A DNA stretch of 64,000 bases from Candidatus Syntrophopropionicum ammoniitolerans (GTDB lineage: Bacteria > Bacillota > Desulfotomaculia > Desulfotomaculales > Pelotomaculaceae): assembly GCA_013201395.1 (NCBI GenBank), contig JABMJD010000003.1, forward strand, positions 62,001-126,000, in the 5' to 3' direction. Positions 26,015 through 35,282 of the stretch are shown in pieces. Within the stretch, counting starts at the first letter, position 1; the number at the start of each line of letters is the position of its first letter. The translations under genes were made by a program, and so were the position numbers. The notes beneath the pieces are model-generated. The model saw only the letters and a list, made by a program, of their open reading frames with translations, was not told where the DNA came from and ran no database searches.

Positions 26015-27316
26015 CTATTTTTTGCCTACTAGCCTGTCAGCGCATTTTTGCGCCTGGGCCATAACTTCCTCTTCGTCCATCGTCAGTACCTTCCGCCCCT
26101 CCATCACTATTTGCCCATTGATAATCACTGTATCTACATCGGCAGCATTGGCAGCATAGACCAGATGAGCCACTAAATCATGCCGCGGATAGAGATGAGG
26201 ACGCTGCAGATCAACTAAAATTAGGTCTGCCAATCTGCCTGGTTCCAAAAGCCCCAGATCCCCCAGGCCCAGGGCTATCGCCCCATTATAAGTGGCCATT
26301 TTTAGTGTCTCAAAGGCAGGTAGGGCCATAGCATCCCTCGTAGCTACCTTCTGCAGGAAGCTAGCCGTGCGCATTTCCTCGATCATATCCAGGTTGTTGT
26401 TACTGGCAGCCCCATCTGTGCCCAGGGCCACATCTACACCAGCTTTGATTAAATCAGCCACAGGAGCAATACCGCTGGCCAATTTCATATTGCACTGTGG
26501 GCAGTGGACAACCCCCACCATATTGCTGGCCAGTAATTCTATTTCCTCTTGATCAAGATATATACAGTGGGCTGCCAAAACCGGGTTGTGGAAAAGGTTT
26601 AGGGAATCTAGGTGGCGTACAGGCGTTGTACTGTATTCCTTTTTAATTTTCTCTACCTCATCTACTGCTTCAGCCACGTGGGTATGTATAGCCACGCCAT
26701 AATTAGCGGCCATTTCAATAATCAACCTTAGAATGTCAGGGGGACAGGTGTAGGCGGAATGAGGCCCAAACATTGTTGTGATCCTGCCATCTGCCTTGCC
26801 GTGCCATTTTTCAATGAACTTGACGCTTTCATCTATTGCCACATCAATATTAGAATCATCACCAATCAAGCCCCGGGAAAGACAGGCCCTCATGCCGCTT
26901 TCCTCAACAGCACGGGCTACCTCGTTCATTTGAAAATACATATCGGCAAATGCTATTGTACCGGATTTAATCATTTCCAAGCAGGATAACTTGGCGCCCC
27001 AGTAAAAGTCCTCCTGTTGTAGCTTTTTTTCTAGCGGCCATATTCTATCGTTTAGCCATTTCATGAGCGGTAGATCATCAGCATAGCCCCGCATGAGGCT
27101 CATAGAAGCATGGGTGTGGGCATTGACAAAACCGGGCAGGGCTACCATTCCAGCAGCGTCAATAGTTTTTTCCGCTTTAAAATCAGCCGGTGCTGAACCT
27201 CTCTTGCCTACAGACACAATTCGATCACCAGAGATGGCAATTTCCCCATCCTCAATGATGCTATCATGCCCTACCATAGTAATTATAGCTGCTCCTTGGA
27301 TTAGAATGCTGTTCAT
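26015..27316 (-). CDS. mtaD: 5'-methylthioadenosine/S-adenosylhomocysteine deaminase
   Basis: A 433-residue amidohydrolase of the MtaD/TrzN group. Metal-binding HTHASMSLMRG, HTHVAEAVDEV, the AAHCIYLD histidine and GTDGAASNNNLDM are all present, so it should be active. Family enzymes deaminate methylthioadenosine or S-adenosylhomocysteine to the inosine forms. Next to ahcY, mtnA and mtnP on the same strand, it fits disposal of S-adenosylmethionine by-products. Which by-product it prefers cannot be read from sequence. Confidence 0.88.
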   Translation of the reverse strand: MNSILIQGAAIITMVGHDSIIEDGEIAISGDRIVSVGKRGSAPADFKAEKTIDAAGMVALPGFVNAHTHASMSLMRGYADDLPLMKWLNDRIWPLEKKLQQEDFYWGAKLSCLEMIKSGTIAFADMYFQMNEVARAVEESGMRACLSRGLIGDDSNIDVAIDESVKFIEKWHGKADGRITTMFGPHSAYTCPPDILRLIIEMAANYGVAIHTHVAEAVDEVEKIKKEYSTTPVRHLDSLNLFHNPVLAAHCIYLDQEEIELLASNMVGVVHCPQCNMKLASGIAPVADLIKAGVDVALGTDGAASNNNLDMIEEMRTASFLQKVATRDAMALPAFETLKMATYNGAIALGLGDLGLLEPGRLADLILVDLQRPHLYPRHDLVAHLVYAANAADVDTVIINGQIVMEGRKVLTMDEEEVMAQAQKCADRLVGKK

Positions 27317-27342
27317 GATTTATCCCCCTGTATGTTTTATTA

Positions 27343-28608
27343 TTATTGCCATTCGCTGAGATAAGCTTTTTGTTTTTCATTTAGGCTGTCTATGGTTATA
27401 GCCTGAGATTTCAGTTTAAGTTCTGCTACCAGCTGGTCAATTTCTGCGGGTATCGGGTAGAGTTTTTTTGCCAGGGAGCCACTTTTTTCCCTGATGTATC
27501 TTGCTGAGAGGGCCTGAATGCCAAAAGACATATCCATAATTTCCACTGGGTGTCCATCCCCGGCCGCCAGATTGACCAGCCGGCCGGCGGCAGTCAAATA
27601 GATTCGCCTCCCATCCGCAAATAGAAACTGTTCAATGTTTTGACGAACCACACTGCTCCTTTCCGCTAGGGTATCCAGGTGCTCCTTATTAATCTCCACG
27701 TCAAAATGGCCCGCGTTGGCCAGCATTGCCCCATCCCTCATAAGCTTAAAATGGCGCCCTTCCAAGGTATCCCGGCACCCTGTTACAGTGATAAAAATAT
27801 CCCCACGGGCAGCAGCCTCCACGCTGCCCATCACCTGGTAACCCTCCATCAGTGCTTCCAACGCCCGAACGGGATCAACTTCACAAACTATAACATGGGC
27901 CCCCAGTCCCCTGGCTCGCATGGCCACACCTTTACCACACCAGCCGTAGCCCAGTACCACTACTGTTTTGCCGGCTACTGCCAGGTTAGTAGTGCGCATG
28001 ATTGCCGACCACACCGATTCCCCCGTGCCATAACGATTATCAAAAAGAAACTTGCACCGGGCGTTATTCACGGCCATCATTGGGAAAAGCAGCTTTCCTT
28101 CCCGTTCCAGGTTAACCAGTCGACGCACACCTGTGGTAGTTTCCTCACAACCTCCGATAACTTCCGATGCTTGATCCGCCCGCTCAGTATGCAATAAATT
28201 TACCAGATCCCCGCCATCATCGATAATCACCTGGGGATGGGAATTAAGAACAGACAGAAGGTGTTCCCGGTACTCGGCATCGGAGGCATTGTGCCAGGCA
28301 AAAACCTTAACACCTACTGCAGCCAGGCCGGCAGCCACATCATCCTGGGTAGACAGTGGGTTGGAACCAGTAACTGCTACCTCCTCTGCCCCACCGGCCT
28401 TGATTACTTCAGCCAGATAGGCAGTTTTAGCCTCCAGGTGGATGGAAAGGGCTACCCTGAGGCCTTTGAAGGGCAGTTCCCGGGCAAATTCTCCCTTAAT
28501 AGAGTTAAGTACCGGCATGTGCTCCTGCACCCACTGGATTTTTAGTCTACCACCCGGTGCCAGTCCAATATCTCTAACAGCATAATCAGGCATTTTTTCG
28601 GCCCCCAT
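27343..28608 (-). CDS. ahcY: adenosylhomocysteinase
   Basis: A 421-residue S-adenosylhomocysteine hydrolase, splitting SAH (or, after deamination, perhaps S-inosylhomocysteine) into homocysteine and the nucleoside. The NAD site VLGYGWCGKGVAMRARGLGAHVIVCEVDP is clear, and the substrate domain holds SNPLSTQDDVAAGL and DDGGDLV. It lacks the roughly 40-residue insertion of many bacterial enzymes, so it is of the short, archaeal/thermophile type. Such short forms have been reported to prefer S-inosylhomocysteine in some archaea, and a deaminase gene lies just downstream; this is a suggestive pairing. Confidence 0.92.
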   Translation of the reverse strand: MGAEKMPDYAVRDIGLAPGGRLKIQWVQEHMPVLNSIKGEFARELPFKGLRVALSIHLEAKTAYLAEVIKAGGAEEVAVTGSNPLSTQDDVAAGLAAVGVKVFAWHNASDAEYREHLLSVLNSHPQVIIDDGGDLVNLLHTERADQASEVIGGCEETTTGVRRLVNLEREGKLLFPMMAVNNARCKFLFDNRYGTGESVWSAIMRTTNLAVAGKTVVVLGYGWCGKGVAMRARGLGAHVIVCEVDPVRALEALMEGYQVMGSVEAAARGDIFITVTGCRDTLEGRHFKLMRDGAMLANAGHFDVEINKEHLDTLAERSSVVRQNIEQFLFADGRRIYLTAAGRLVNLAAGDGHPVEIMDMSFGIQALSARYIREKSGSLAKKLYPIPAEIDQLVAELKLKSQAITIDSLNEKQKAYLSEWQ

Positions 28609-28625
28609 TATTTTTGGTTTTTGCT

Positions 28626-29657
28626 CTACATTTCCCTCAGGTTTTCACCATAAGGTGACTGTACTATACCCCTGTCAGTGATTATAGCAGTGATTAAATT
28701 GTGTGGTGTCACATCAAAAGCCGGGTTCCAAACCTTAATCCCGGCCGGGGCCAAAAGGTGCCCCCCGTGGTGGGTGACCTCCCACTGATCACGTTCCTCT
28801 ATGGGAATTCCACTGCCATTTTTTAGGTCTAGATCAACAGTGGAGAAGGGTGCCGCCACATAAAAAGGAATATTGTGCGCCTCAGCCATTACCGCTAGTC
28901 CATATGTTCCTATTTTATTGGCCACATCCCCATTAGAAGCTATCCGATCAGCCCCCACAATAACGAGGTCAACCTTTTTTTTGGCCATGAGGAAACCAGC
29001 CATGTTATCTGTGATCAGTGTTACCGGTATGTTTTCCTGCAGCATTTCCAGGGCTGTTAGCCTGGCACCCTGTAGAAGGGGTCTTGTTTCACCGGCGTAA
29101 ACACTAATGTTTTTTCCTGCAGCGTGGGCGGCCCTGACAACTCCTAAAGCTGTGCCGTAGCCGGCTGTGGCCAGGGCCCCCGCATTACAATGGGTGAGAA
29201 TATTACCATCTTGCGGCACAAGTTCTTGCCCATATTGGCCAATGCGGCGATTGCCCAAAATATCTTCATTAAAAATGGTGTGGGCTTCCTCCAGGAGCAG
29301 TCCCTTAAACTCTGTCGGATCACCGGTAGCACCACCAAGTTCCTGTAAAAGTTGAGTCAAGGCCCAACTTAAATTAACCGCCGTAGGACGGGTAGCAGCC
29401 AGCTCTCGGGCCGCTGTTTCCATCTCTTTTAAGAATATTTCCCTTTTGTTGGCCACTGCCCCGGAGGCAGCCAGGACCAACCCGTAGGCAGCGGCAGCAC
29501 CAATGGCCGGTGCCCCCCGCACAACCATATTTTTAATGGCAGAAGCAACATCACGGTGGTCAAAACATTTAATATATACTATTTCCCCGGGTAGTTTTGT
29601 CTGATCCAACAGCTCCAGGCATTCCTCACCCGACAACCAACGCATAGTCTCCAACAT
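28626..29657 (-). CDS. mtnA: S-methyl-5-thioribose-1-phosphate isomerase
   Basis: A protein of about 343 residues of the MtnA/eIF2B-like family, turning methylthioribose-1-phosphate into methylthioribulose-1-phosphate. Seen are RGAPAIGAAAAYG, LTHCNAGALATAGYGTALG with the active-site cysteine, and GADRIASNGDVANKIGTYGLA with the catalytic aspartate. ATG at 29657 is chosen (GGGAG upstream); a GTG four codons earlier is possible. It follows mtnP, the previous enzyme in the route. Later salvage enzymes are not in the window. Confidence 0.92.
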   Translation of the reverse strand: MLETMRWLSGEECLELLDQTKLPGEIVYIKCFDHRDVASAIKNMVVRGAPAIGAAAAYGLVLAASGAVANKREIFLKEMETAARELAATRPTAVNLSWALTQLLQELGGATGDPTEFKGLLLEEAHTIFNEDILGNRRIGQYGQELVPQDGNILTHCNAGALATAGYGTALGVVRAAHAAGKNISVYAGETRPLLQGARLTALEMLQENIPVTLITDNMAGFLMAKKKVDLVIVGADRIASNGDVANKIGTYGLAVMAEAHNIPFYVAAPFSTVDLDLKNGSGIPIEERDQWEVTHHGGHLLAPAGIKVWNPAFDVTPHNLITAIITDRGIVQSPYGENLREM

Positions 29658-29792
29658 GCTGTCTCCCACCCCCCATTATTTCCATCGGGCTAACAATACC
29701 GGGCCTTACAGGGTATTGAACAGACCTGCAGAATAGAGAAATTATTAATTAGATCTGCTATCCAATTCTCCAGGTTTGATGACCCATGTTCA

Positions 29793-30566
29793 TCAGGTGA
29801 CTTTGGAACAAGAGCAGGTGCTGTTTTCCTCAATCTGTTCAATAACCTGCATCAGGAGCTTTCTGATATTTCCCCCATTTTGGATCATGGTATCTATAAC
29901 CTCCTGATGGGAAAGCCTGGCGGGAGATATACCGGCACCAAAATTTGTGACCATAGCTATTGTGGAATAGCATATTCCCGCCTCCCGGGCCAGGGGGGCT
30001 TCAGGTACACCGGTCATACCGACCAGATCCCCACCCAACATGCGGTACATCTTAATTTCCGCCGCTGTTTCAAAGCGCGGTCCCTCCGTGCACACATAGA
30101 CACCCATTTTGTGATATATTAACCCCAGGTTCTCAGCAGCCTGTGCCAGGGACTCCCTCAACCGAGGACAATATGGTTCGGTCATATCGGTATGGACCAC
30201 CCCGGCGTCACCCCCGGCAAAAAAGGTTTGCTCCCTAAATTTTGTAAAATCTAGAAATTGATCTACAAATATTAAATGTCCCGGCTCCATGACCGGATTT
30301 AAGGATCCTACTGCCGCTGTAGCCAGAATATTTTGCACTCCCAGCCTTTTTAGCGCGTCTATGTTGGCCCGGTAGTTAACCATGTTAGGCGGAATCGAGT
30401 GTCCCTCCCCATGACGGTTCATAAAAGCCACCAACTTGCTCTGGTGTTTACCAATCCGGAGCACAACATCCCCATATGGCGTTGAAACCTTCTCATCTCT
30501 GATCTCCTGCAAAATATCCGGATCATATACACCGGTACCACCGATAATAGCCGTTTTAATGTCCAT
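29793..30566 (-). CDS. mtnP: S-methyl-5'-thioadenosine phosphorylase
   Basis: A 257-residue purine nucleoside phosphorylase of the MTAP type: IGGTGVYDPD at the phosphate site, NRHGEGHSIPPNMVNYRANI, ILATAAVGSLNP and CTEGPRFETAAEIKMYR. It would split methylthioadenosine into adenine and methylthioribose-1-phosphate. ATG at 30566 (MDIKTAIIGG) replaces a longer frame whose N-terminus is not family-like; a purine-rich AAGG tract precedes it. The C-terminal tail has three cysteines (STCSCSK), as in thermophilic MTAPs. Confidence 0.9.
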   Translation of the reverse strand: MDIKTAIIGGTGVYDPDILQEIRDEKVSTPYGDVVLRIGKHQSKLVAFMNRHGEGHSIPPNMVNYRANIDALKRLGVQNILATAAVGSLNPVMEPGHLIFVDQFLDFTKFREQTFFAGGDAGVVHTDMTEPYCPRLRESLAQAAENLGLIYHKMGVYVCTEGPRFETAAEIKMYRMLGGDLVGMTGVPEAPLAREAGICYSTIAMVTNFGAGISPARLSHQEVIDTMIQNGGNIRKLLMQVIEQIEENSTCSCSKVT

Positions 30567-30661
30567 CCTTCCCCCCCCGTTAACATTACCAAAATAGAAC
30601 CCAATATTACCCAATGCCCTACCTTAACGGCTGCGTTCCTCTTATTAATTAAAATTTATTA

Positions 30662-30919
30662 TCAGTTCATTAGCTTCTCTTTTTCAACCCTTTTAAATCC
30701 AAGTGAAACATCATAATGACAGCGTGGGCAAGTAAACAGATGCACACAACAAAACCCACCATGACACCTATAGCCATCTTCATAAACATCCTGTCCCAAA
30801 TAGGCACTATAATTATCGTAATAGTCCTGGATTAAACCGGCGTCGATCATAATTGCACCACATTGGGGACAGTTTTTTTCAATAGAAGTCAGACCGTTGC
30901 ATAACATGCATACGCTCAT
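30662..30919 (-). CDS. small double zinc-ribbon protein
   Basis: An 85-residue protein with cysteine pairs CMLC...CPQC near the N-terminus and CHGGFCC...CPRC near the C-terminus, separated by a Tyr/Asp-rich stretch (DYYDNYSAYLG). It probably binds zinc or iron. ATG at 30919 is supported by AAAGGGTGA seven bases before. I do not recognise a named family. It lies between mtnP and ftsY on minus. The region 30920..31189 has no convincing gene. Confidence 0.6.
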   Translation of the reverse strand: MSVCMLCNGLTSIEKNCPQCGAIMIDAGLIQDYYDNYSAYLGQDVYEDGYRCHGGFCCVHLFTCPRCHYDVSLGFKRVEKEKLMN

Positions 30920-31189
30920 GGGATAGTCACCCTTTAATATTTTAATAAACATGATAGACCTATTTGTCAAGTACGTCATTTCTTTCTAGATTAATGTTTC
31001 CTGGGATGATAAATATAAACCCCTCGGGTTTTCCTTTTTTCTTTTATTTTCTATCTACACAGAACTCAGCACAATTGCTTATAGTGTCATCGGGGTTTTT
31101 TTAACCAAATCAATCTGGTAGGAGATGACTGGAGGGAAACATTGGAACAACATGAGGCTGTAATAAGGGCTATCCAAGATGATGACACC

Positions 31190-32185
31190 TTAGTCCGCAA
31201 AAAGAGCCTCGGCAAAATCAACAGGGGAAAAGGGTCTTAGATCCTCCATTTCCTCACCAATGCCAATTAACTTTACGGGTATATCCTGGGACTGTTTAAT
31301 CGCAATGATGATGCCCCCTTTAGCACTGCCGTCCAGTTTGGTTAAAGCTATACCGGTAACACCTGCCGCCTGTTGAAAAAGCACAGCCTGATTCACAGCA
31401 TTCTGCCCCGTAGTTGCATCCAGAACAAGCAGCACCTCTTGCGGTGCACCTGCCATTTCGCGATTTAAAACGCGGCTAATTTTTTTCAGTTCTTCCATAA
31501 GGTTAGTTTTGGTATGGAGCCTTCCTGCGGTATCTATAATTAGAATATCAGCTCCGCGAGCCTTTGCCGCTTGCAGGGCATCGAATGCTACTGCCGCCGG
31601 GTCTGCTCCCTCCTTGTGTTTGATTAAATCTACCCCCACACGATCCGCCCATACTTCAAGTTGTTCAATGGCAGCAGCACGAAAGGTATCGGCTGCACCA
31701 ATAACGACCTTCTTACCATCTGCCTTGTACTGGTATGCCAGCTTGCCGATAGTAGTTGTTTTGCCGACACCGTTAACGCCCACAACCATTATTATCGTTG
31801 GTGCCACACTGCTGGTATTTAAAACAGCTGTTTCATTACCGAGCATATCCCCGATATGTTCCTTAAGAATATCTTTTAAACCCTCGGCATCATCAAGGCG
31901 CCTTTCCTTAACAGTACACCGCGTTTTTTCCACTAGTTCCATGGCGGTGTTAACACCAACATCCGCCTGAATAAGTATCTCTTCTAATTCCTCATATAGT
32001 TCTTCATCTATAACTCGGCCCCGGAACAGGACATCTATTTTTTCTATAAAGCCCTGTCGTGTCTTGGTCAGGCTTTCTTTTAAACGTCCAAAAAAGCCCG
32101 GCTTGTCCGGTACAGTCTCACCCGTGCTTGCTACCTCCTGGGCAGCAGTCTTTTTACCACTTAGTATGCGGCTGAACAAACCCAT
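31190..32185 (-). CDS. ftsY: signal recognition particle receptor FtsY
   Basis: An FtsY of about 331 residues, the membrane receptor for SRP. A short N-terminal region leads to the N domain and a G domain with GVNGVGKTTTIGKLA, AADTFRAAAIEQLEVWA, DTAGRLHTK and TKLDGSAKGGI. There is no long acidic A domain, as in most Firmicutes. ATG at 32185 (MGLFSRIL) is preferred, with GGAGGAG upstream inside the end of rnc. In many Firmicutes smc lies between rnc and ftsY; here the two genes abut. Confidence 0.94.
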   Translation of the reverse strand: MGLFSRILSGKKTAAQEVASTGETVPDKPGFFGRLKESLTKTRQGFIEKIDVLFRGRVIDEELYEELEEILIQADVGVNTAMELVEKTRCTVKERRLDDAEGLKDILKEHIGDMLGNETAVLNTSSVAPTIIMVVGVNGVGKTTTIGKLAYQYKADGKKVVIGAADTFRAAAIEQLEVWADRVGVDLIKHKEGADPAAVAFDALQAAKARGADILIIDTAGRLHTKTNLMEELKKISRVLNREMAGAPQEVLLVLDATTGQNAVNQAVLFQQAAGVTGIALTKLDGSAKGGIIIAIKQSQDIPVKLIGIGEEMEDLRPFSPVDFAEALFAD

Positions 32186-32186
32186 T

Positions 32187-32897
32187 TTACCTGGCTCCTC
32201 CAATCTTGTTTACCAGAGCTAATTTTGCTGCCTGCTGTTCCGCATCTTTTTTAGAACGTCCTCTTCCAGTACCAACCAGTTTTCCTTTATACAAAACACC
32301 GGCGGTAAAAACCTTCTCATGATCAGGTCCTTCCTCCCTGAGAATTTTATATTGGACCTGTTCACTACCACGTTGCTGAACAATTTCCTGCAGTTCAGTC
32401 TTGTAATCCCTATCCAGACGCCCTTCCAGCACATCCTCTATTACCGGCGCCAGGAGCCTCAGGGCCAGGTTGCTGGCTACCTTTAACCCCTGATCCAAAT
32501 ATACGGCACCCAGAAGGGCCTCAAAAACATCAGCCAGGATCGAAGGGCGCTCCCGGCCCCCGGAACGCTCTTCACCCTTCCCCATAAGCAGGCAAAGACC
32601 CACTCCCAGTGTTTTGGCCACTCGAGACAAAGAAGGTTCGCATACCAGGGCCGCACGCATTTTGGTCAGATTACCTTCATCCAGTTGGGGATAACTGCGA
32701 AATAAAAAATCGCTTACGGCCAGATCTAGTACAGCATCACCCAGGAATTCCAGCCTTTGGTTGTTTTCGAACCCGTTTTGTTTGCTTTCATACGTATACG
32801 AACTATGTGTCAGCGCCTGATGTAATAGCCTATAATCATGCCAGTCCACGGCCAACCTCTGAATAAGGTCCCTTAGAAAAGCCTTCCTTTTCAACAC
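32187..32897 (-). CDS. rnc: ribonuclease III
   Basis: A 236-residue RNase III that cuts double-stranded RNA, including rRNA precursors. The catalytic signature QRLEFLGDAVLDLAVSDFLF and the second acidic site DVFEALLGAVYLDQG are present, followed by a C-terminal double-stranded RNA-binding domain (YKTELQEIVQQRG...GRSKKDAEQQAAKLAL). Downstream of fabF and touching ftsY. Confidence 0.95.
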   Translation of the reverse strand: MLKRKAFLRDLIQRLAVDWHDYRLLHQALTHSSYTYESKQNGFENNQRLEFLGDAVLDLAVSDFLFRSYPQLDEGNLTKMRAALVCEPSLSRVAKTLGVGLCLLMGKGEERSGGRERPSILADVFEALLGAVYLDQGLKVASNLALRLLAPVIEDVLEGRLDRDYKTELQEIVQQRGSEQVQYKILREEGPDHEKVFTAGVLYKGKLVGTGRGRSKKDAEQQAAKLALVNKIGGAR

Positions 32898-32951
32898 CTA
32901 ATCATCACCTGGTTCACTATTTAAAAAAATGCTGGGAACAAATCATAGTAC

Positions 32952-34193
32952 CTAGACCAGATATTTTTTAAAAACCAGTGTCGCATTATGCCCGCCAAAA
33001 CCAAAAGAGTTAGTCATGGCCACATCTACCGTGGCTTTTCTGGCAATATTAGGTACATAATCTAGATCGCAGTCCGGATCCGGCTGCTCGTAATTAATAG
33101 TGGGTGGAATAATCCCATTGTCTATGGCTAAAACACAAGCCATCGCCTCTAATCCGCCTGATGCCCCCAGCAGGTGACCGGTCATAGATTTGGTAGAACT
33201 AATGGCAACCTTTGGCGCATGACTACCAAAAACGTTTTTTATGGCCAGAGTTTCCGCCTTATCACCCAGAGGTGTCCCGGTGGCATGAGCGTTGATATAA
33301 TCTATTGCGGGTGGTTCAAGGCAGGCGTCCGCCAGGGCCTCATGCATAGAGTTGGTCGCCCCATATCCTTCCGGATCAGGAGCTGTAACATGATAGGCAT
33401 CACAGGTGCTGCCATAACCAATAATTTCCGCATATATTCTAGCATTTCTCTCCAGGGCATGTTCCAGGGTTTCTAGAATTAGTATGGCTGCCCCCTCACC
33501 GATAACAAAACCATCCCGTTCCAGATCGAAAGGCCTGCTGGCTTTTTCCGGCTCAGAGTTTCGTGACGACATGGCTTTCATCTGAATGAAACCAGCCATG
33601 GCCAGGGGCGTTATAGCTGCCTCCGCTCCCCCGGTAATCATTATATCTGCCCGGCCATGCTGGAGCATCCTAAATGCCTCACCAATAGCATTACTGCTGG
33701 AGGCACAAGCAGAAACACTGGTGGTATTGGGACCTCTCAAGCGGTATTTGATTGCCACCTGGCCTGCCCCCATGTTGGCAATCATCATGGGCACAAACAA
33801 TGGGCTCACCCGCCCGGGACCCCTTTTAGCCAGAACCCGGCCCTGTTCCTCTAATGTTTCAATGCCCCCAACCCCAGAACCGAGGATAACACCAGTTCTG
33901 TCCCTATTTTCTTTAGTAAAATCTAAAGCAGCATCTTCCACAGCCATGCCGGTGGCGGCTACCGCAAACTGGGTAAACCGGTCCATGCGCCTGGCTTCTT
34001 TTCTATCCATATAAAGGGTGGGCTCGAAATCCCTCACCTCACCCGCTATTTTGGTATTAAAATTAGTTGGATCAAACCTTGTCACCGGCCCAATCCCGGA
34101 AACCCCAGCAGTCAAGGCACTCCAAAAAGCCTCTATACCTGTACCTACCGGGGATATTATACCCAAGCCGGAGACAACAACCCGTTTGAGCAA
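32952..34193 (-). CDS. fabF: beta-ketoacyl-ACP synthase II
   Basis: A 413-residue condensing enzyme for chain elongation of fatty acids. Active-site cysteine in SACASSSNAIGEAF and histidines in NAHATGTPLGDKAE and GHLLGASGG form the Cys-His-His triad. TTG at 34193 (MLKRVVVSGLG) gives the family-typical length and has GAGGGGGG upstream. It follows acpP in the fab cluster. Confidence 0.95.
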   Translation of the reverse strand: MLKRVVVSGLGIISPVGTGIEAFWSALTAGVSGIGPVTRFDPTNFNTKIAGEVRDFEPTLYMDRKEARRMDRFTQFAVAATGMAVEDAALDFTKENRDRTGVILGSGVGGIETLEEQGRVLAKRGPGRVSPLFVPMMIANMGAGQVAIKYRLRGPNTTSVSACASSSNAIGEAFRMLQHGRADIMITGGAEAAITPLAMAGFIQMKAMSSRNSEPEKASRPFDLERDGFVIGEGAAILILETLEHALERNARIYAEIIGYGSTCDAYHVTAPDPEGYGATNSMHEALADACLEPPAIDYINAHATGTPLGDKAETLAIKNVFGSHAPKVAISSTKSMTGHLLGASGGLEAMACVLAIDNGIIPPTINYEQPDPDCDLDYVPNIARKATVDVAMTNSFGFGGHNATLVFKKYLV

Positions 34194-34258
34194 AAAATTA
34201 CCCCCCCTCTTCAAAAGAGTCCCAGGATTACCTCCGGGACTCATATGTAGCAATGATT

Positions 34259-34489
34259 CTATTTGTGTTCCTGAATATATTTGACTGCTTCACCAACGGT
34301 ACGAATTTTTTCCGCATCCTCGTCGGAAATTTCCAGTTCGAATTCTTCCTCCAGAGCCATCACAAGTTCAACAATATCCAGGGAGTCGGCCCCTAGATCA
34401 TCCACAAAAGAAGCCTCCATCTGGACATCTTCTTCGTCAACACCCAATTGATCAATTATAATTGCTTTAACCTGCTCTATTATCGCCAT
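34259..34489 (-). CDS. acpP: acyl carrier protein
   Basis: A 76-residue ACP. Serine in [21 protein letters not shown] carries the phosphopantetheine arm. The ATG at 34489 is preferred, with GGGAGGTG upstream, over a start eight codons earlier. It lies between fabG and fabF. Confidence 0.95.
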   Translation of the reverse strand: MAIIEQVKAIIIDQLGVDEEDVQMEASFVDDLGADSLDIVELVMALEEEFELEISDEDAEKIRTVGEAVKYIQEHK

Positions 34490-34534
34490 AACTGTTTGTT
34501 CACCTCCCTTCATGTGATTAAGCCAATCACATTT

Positions 34535-35281
34535 TCAAATGCATGTCATCCCACCGTCCACAGCAATAGTCTGGCCGCTGATATAACCTGCTGCATCAGA
34601 GGTTAGAAAAGCTACCAAGTCAGCAACCTCATTGGGCCCGCCGAATTTTTTCAAGGGAATCTGGGCCAGCATTTTTTCTTTTAGTTCCTCCGGTAACCCC
34701 AGAGTCATTTCAGTAGTGATGAAGCCGGGGGCCACGGCATTAACAGTTATATTGCGGGGACCCAGTTCTTTGGCCATCGCTTTTGTTAAACCAATTAAGC
34801 CGGCCTTCGCGGCACAATAATTGGCCTGGCCGGTATTGCCGGCCAACGCCACAACCGAACTGATATTGATGATCCGCCCCCAGCGGCCCCTAATCATGGC
34901 CCTGGCTGCTGCCTTTGTACAGTTAAAAGCCCCTTTCAAGTTCACACCAATGACCTGATCCCAATCATCATCTTTCATTCTTACTATGAAGCTGTCCCTG
35001 GTAATACCGGCGTTATTCACCAGGATATCCACACTACCATATTCATCAAGGGTAGTTTTGACCAGGGCCCCAGCCTCTTCCGGGTTAGCCACATTGGCCT
35101 TAAAAACCAGGGCCCGGCTGCCGTTGTCCCTAACCTGCCCGGCTGTTTCCTCCGCCGCCTCTGCATTAGAGGCATAGTTTATGACCACTGTGGCCCCTCT
35201 TTTTGCCAATGTGAGGGCAATAGCCCGCCCGATACCCCGAGAGGCTCCGGTAATAATGGCAATTTTTCCGTCCAGGATCAT
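34535..35281 (-). CDS. fabG: 3-oxoacyl-ACP reductase
   Basis: A 248-residue short-chain dehydrogenase. NADPH-binding TGASRGIGRAIAL, NNAGITRD, catalytic Ser in ISSVVALAGNTGQ and the YCAAK Tyr-Lys pair are all present. It reduces beta-ketoacyl-ACP. It lies two bases from fabD, with acpP downstream. Confidence 0.95.
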   Translation of the reverse strand: MILDGKIAIITGASRGIGRAIALTLAKRGATVVINYASNAEAAEETAGQVRDNGSRALVFKANVANPEEAGALVKTTLDEYGSVDILVNNAGITRDSFIVRMKDDDWDQVIGVNLKGAFNCTKAAARAMIRGRWGRIINISSVVALAGNTGQANYCAAKAGLIGLTKAMAKELGPRNITVNAVAPGFITTEMTLGLPEELKEKMLAQIPLKKFGGPNEVADLVAFLTSDAAGYISGQTIAVDGGMTCI

Positions 35282-35282
35282 T

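Noticed and set aside
31022-31050. Plus-strand hairpin AACCC/GGGTT followed by T-rich sequence as a terminator
   Set aside because: No plus-strand gene lies upstream of it, and on minus no T run follows.
31143-31241. A 32-codon plus-strand frame with GGAGG before TTG
   Set aside because: It overlaps the end of ftsY on the other strand, has no recognisable sequence and ends early; probably chance.
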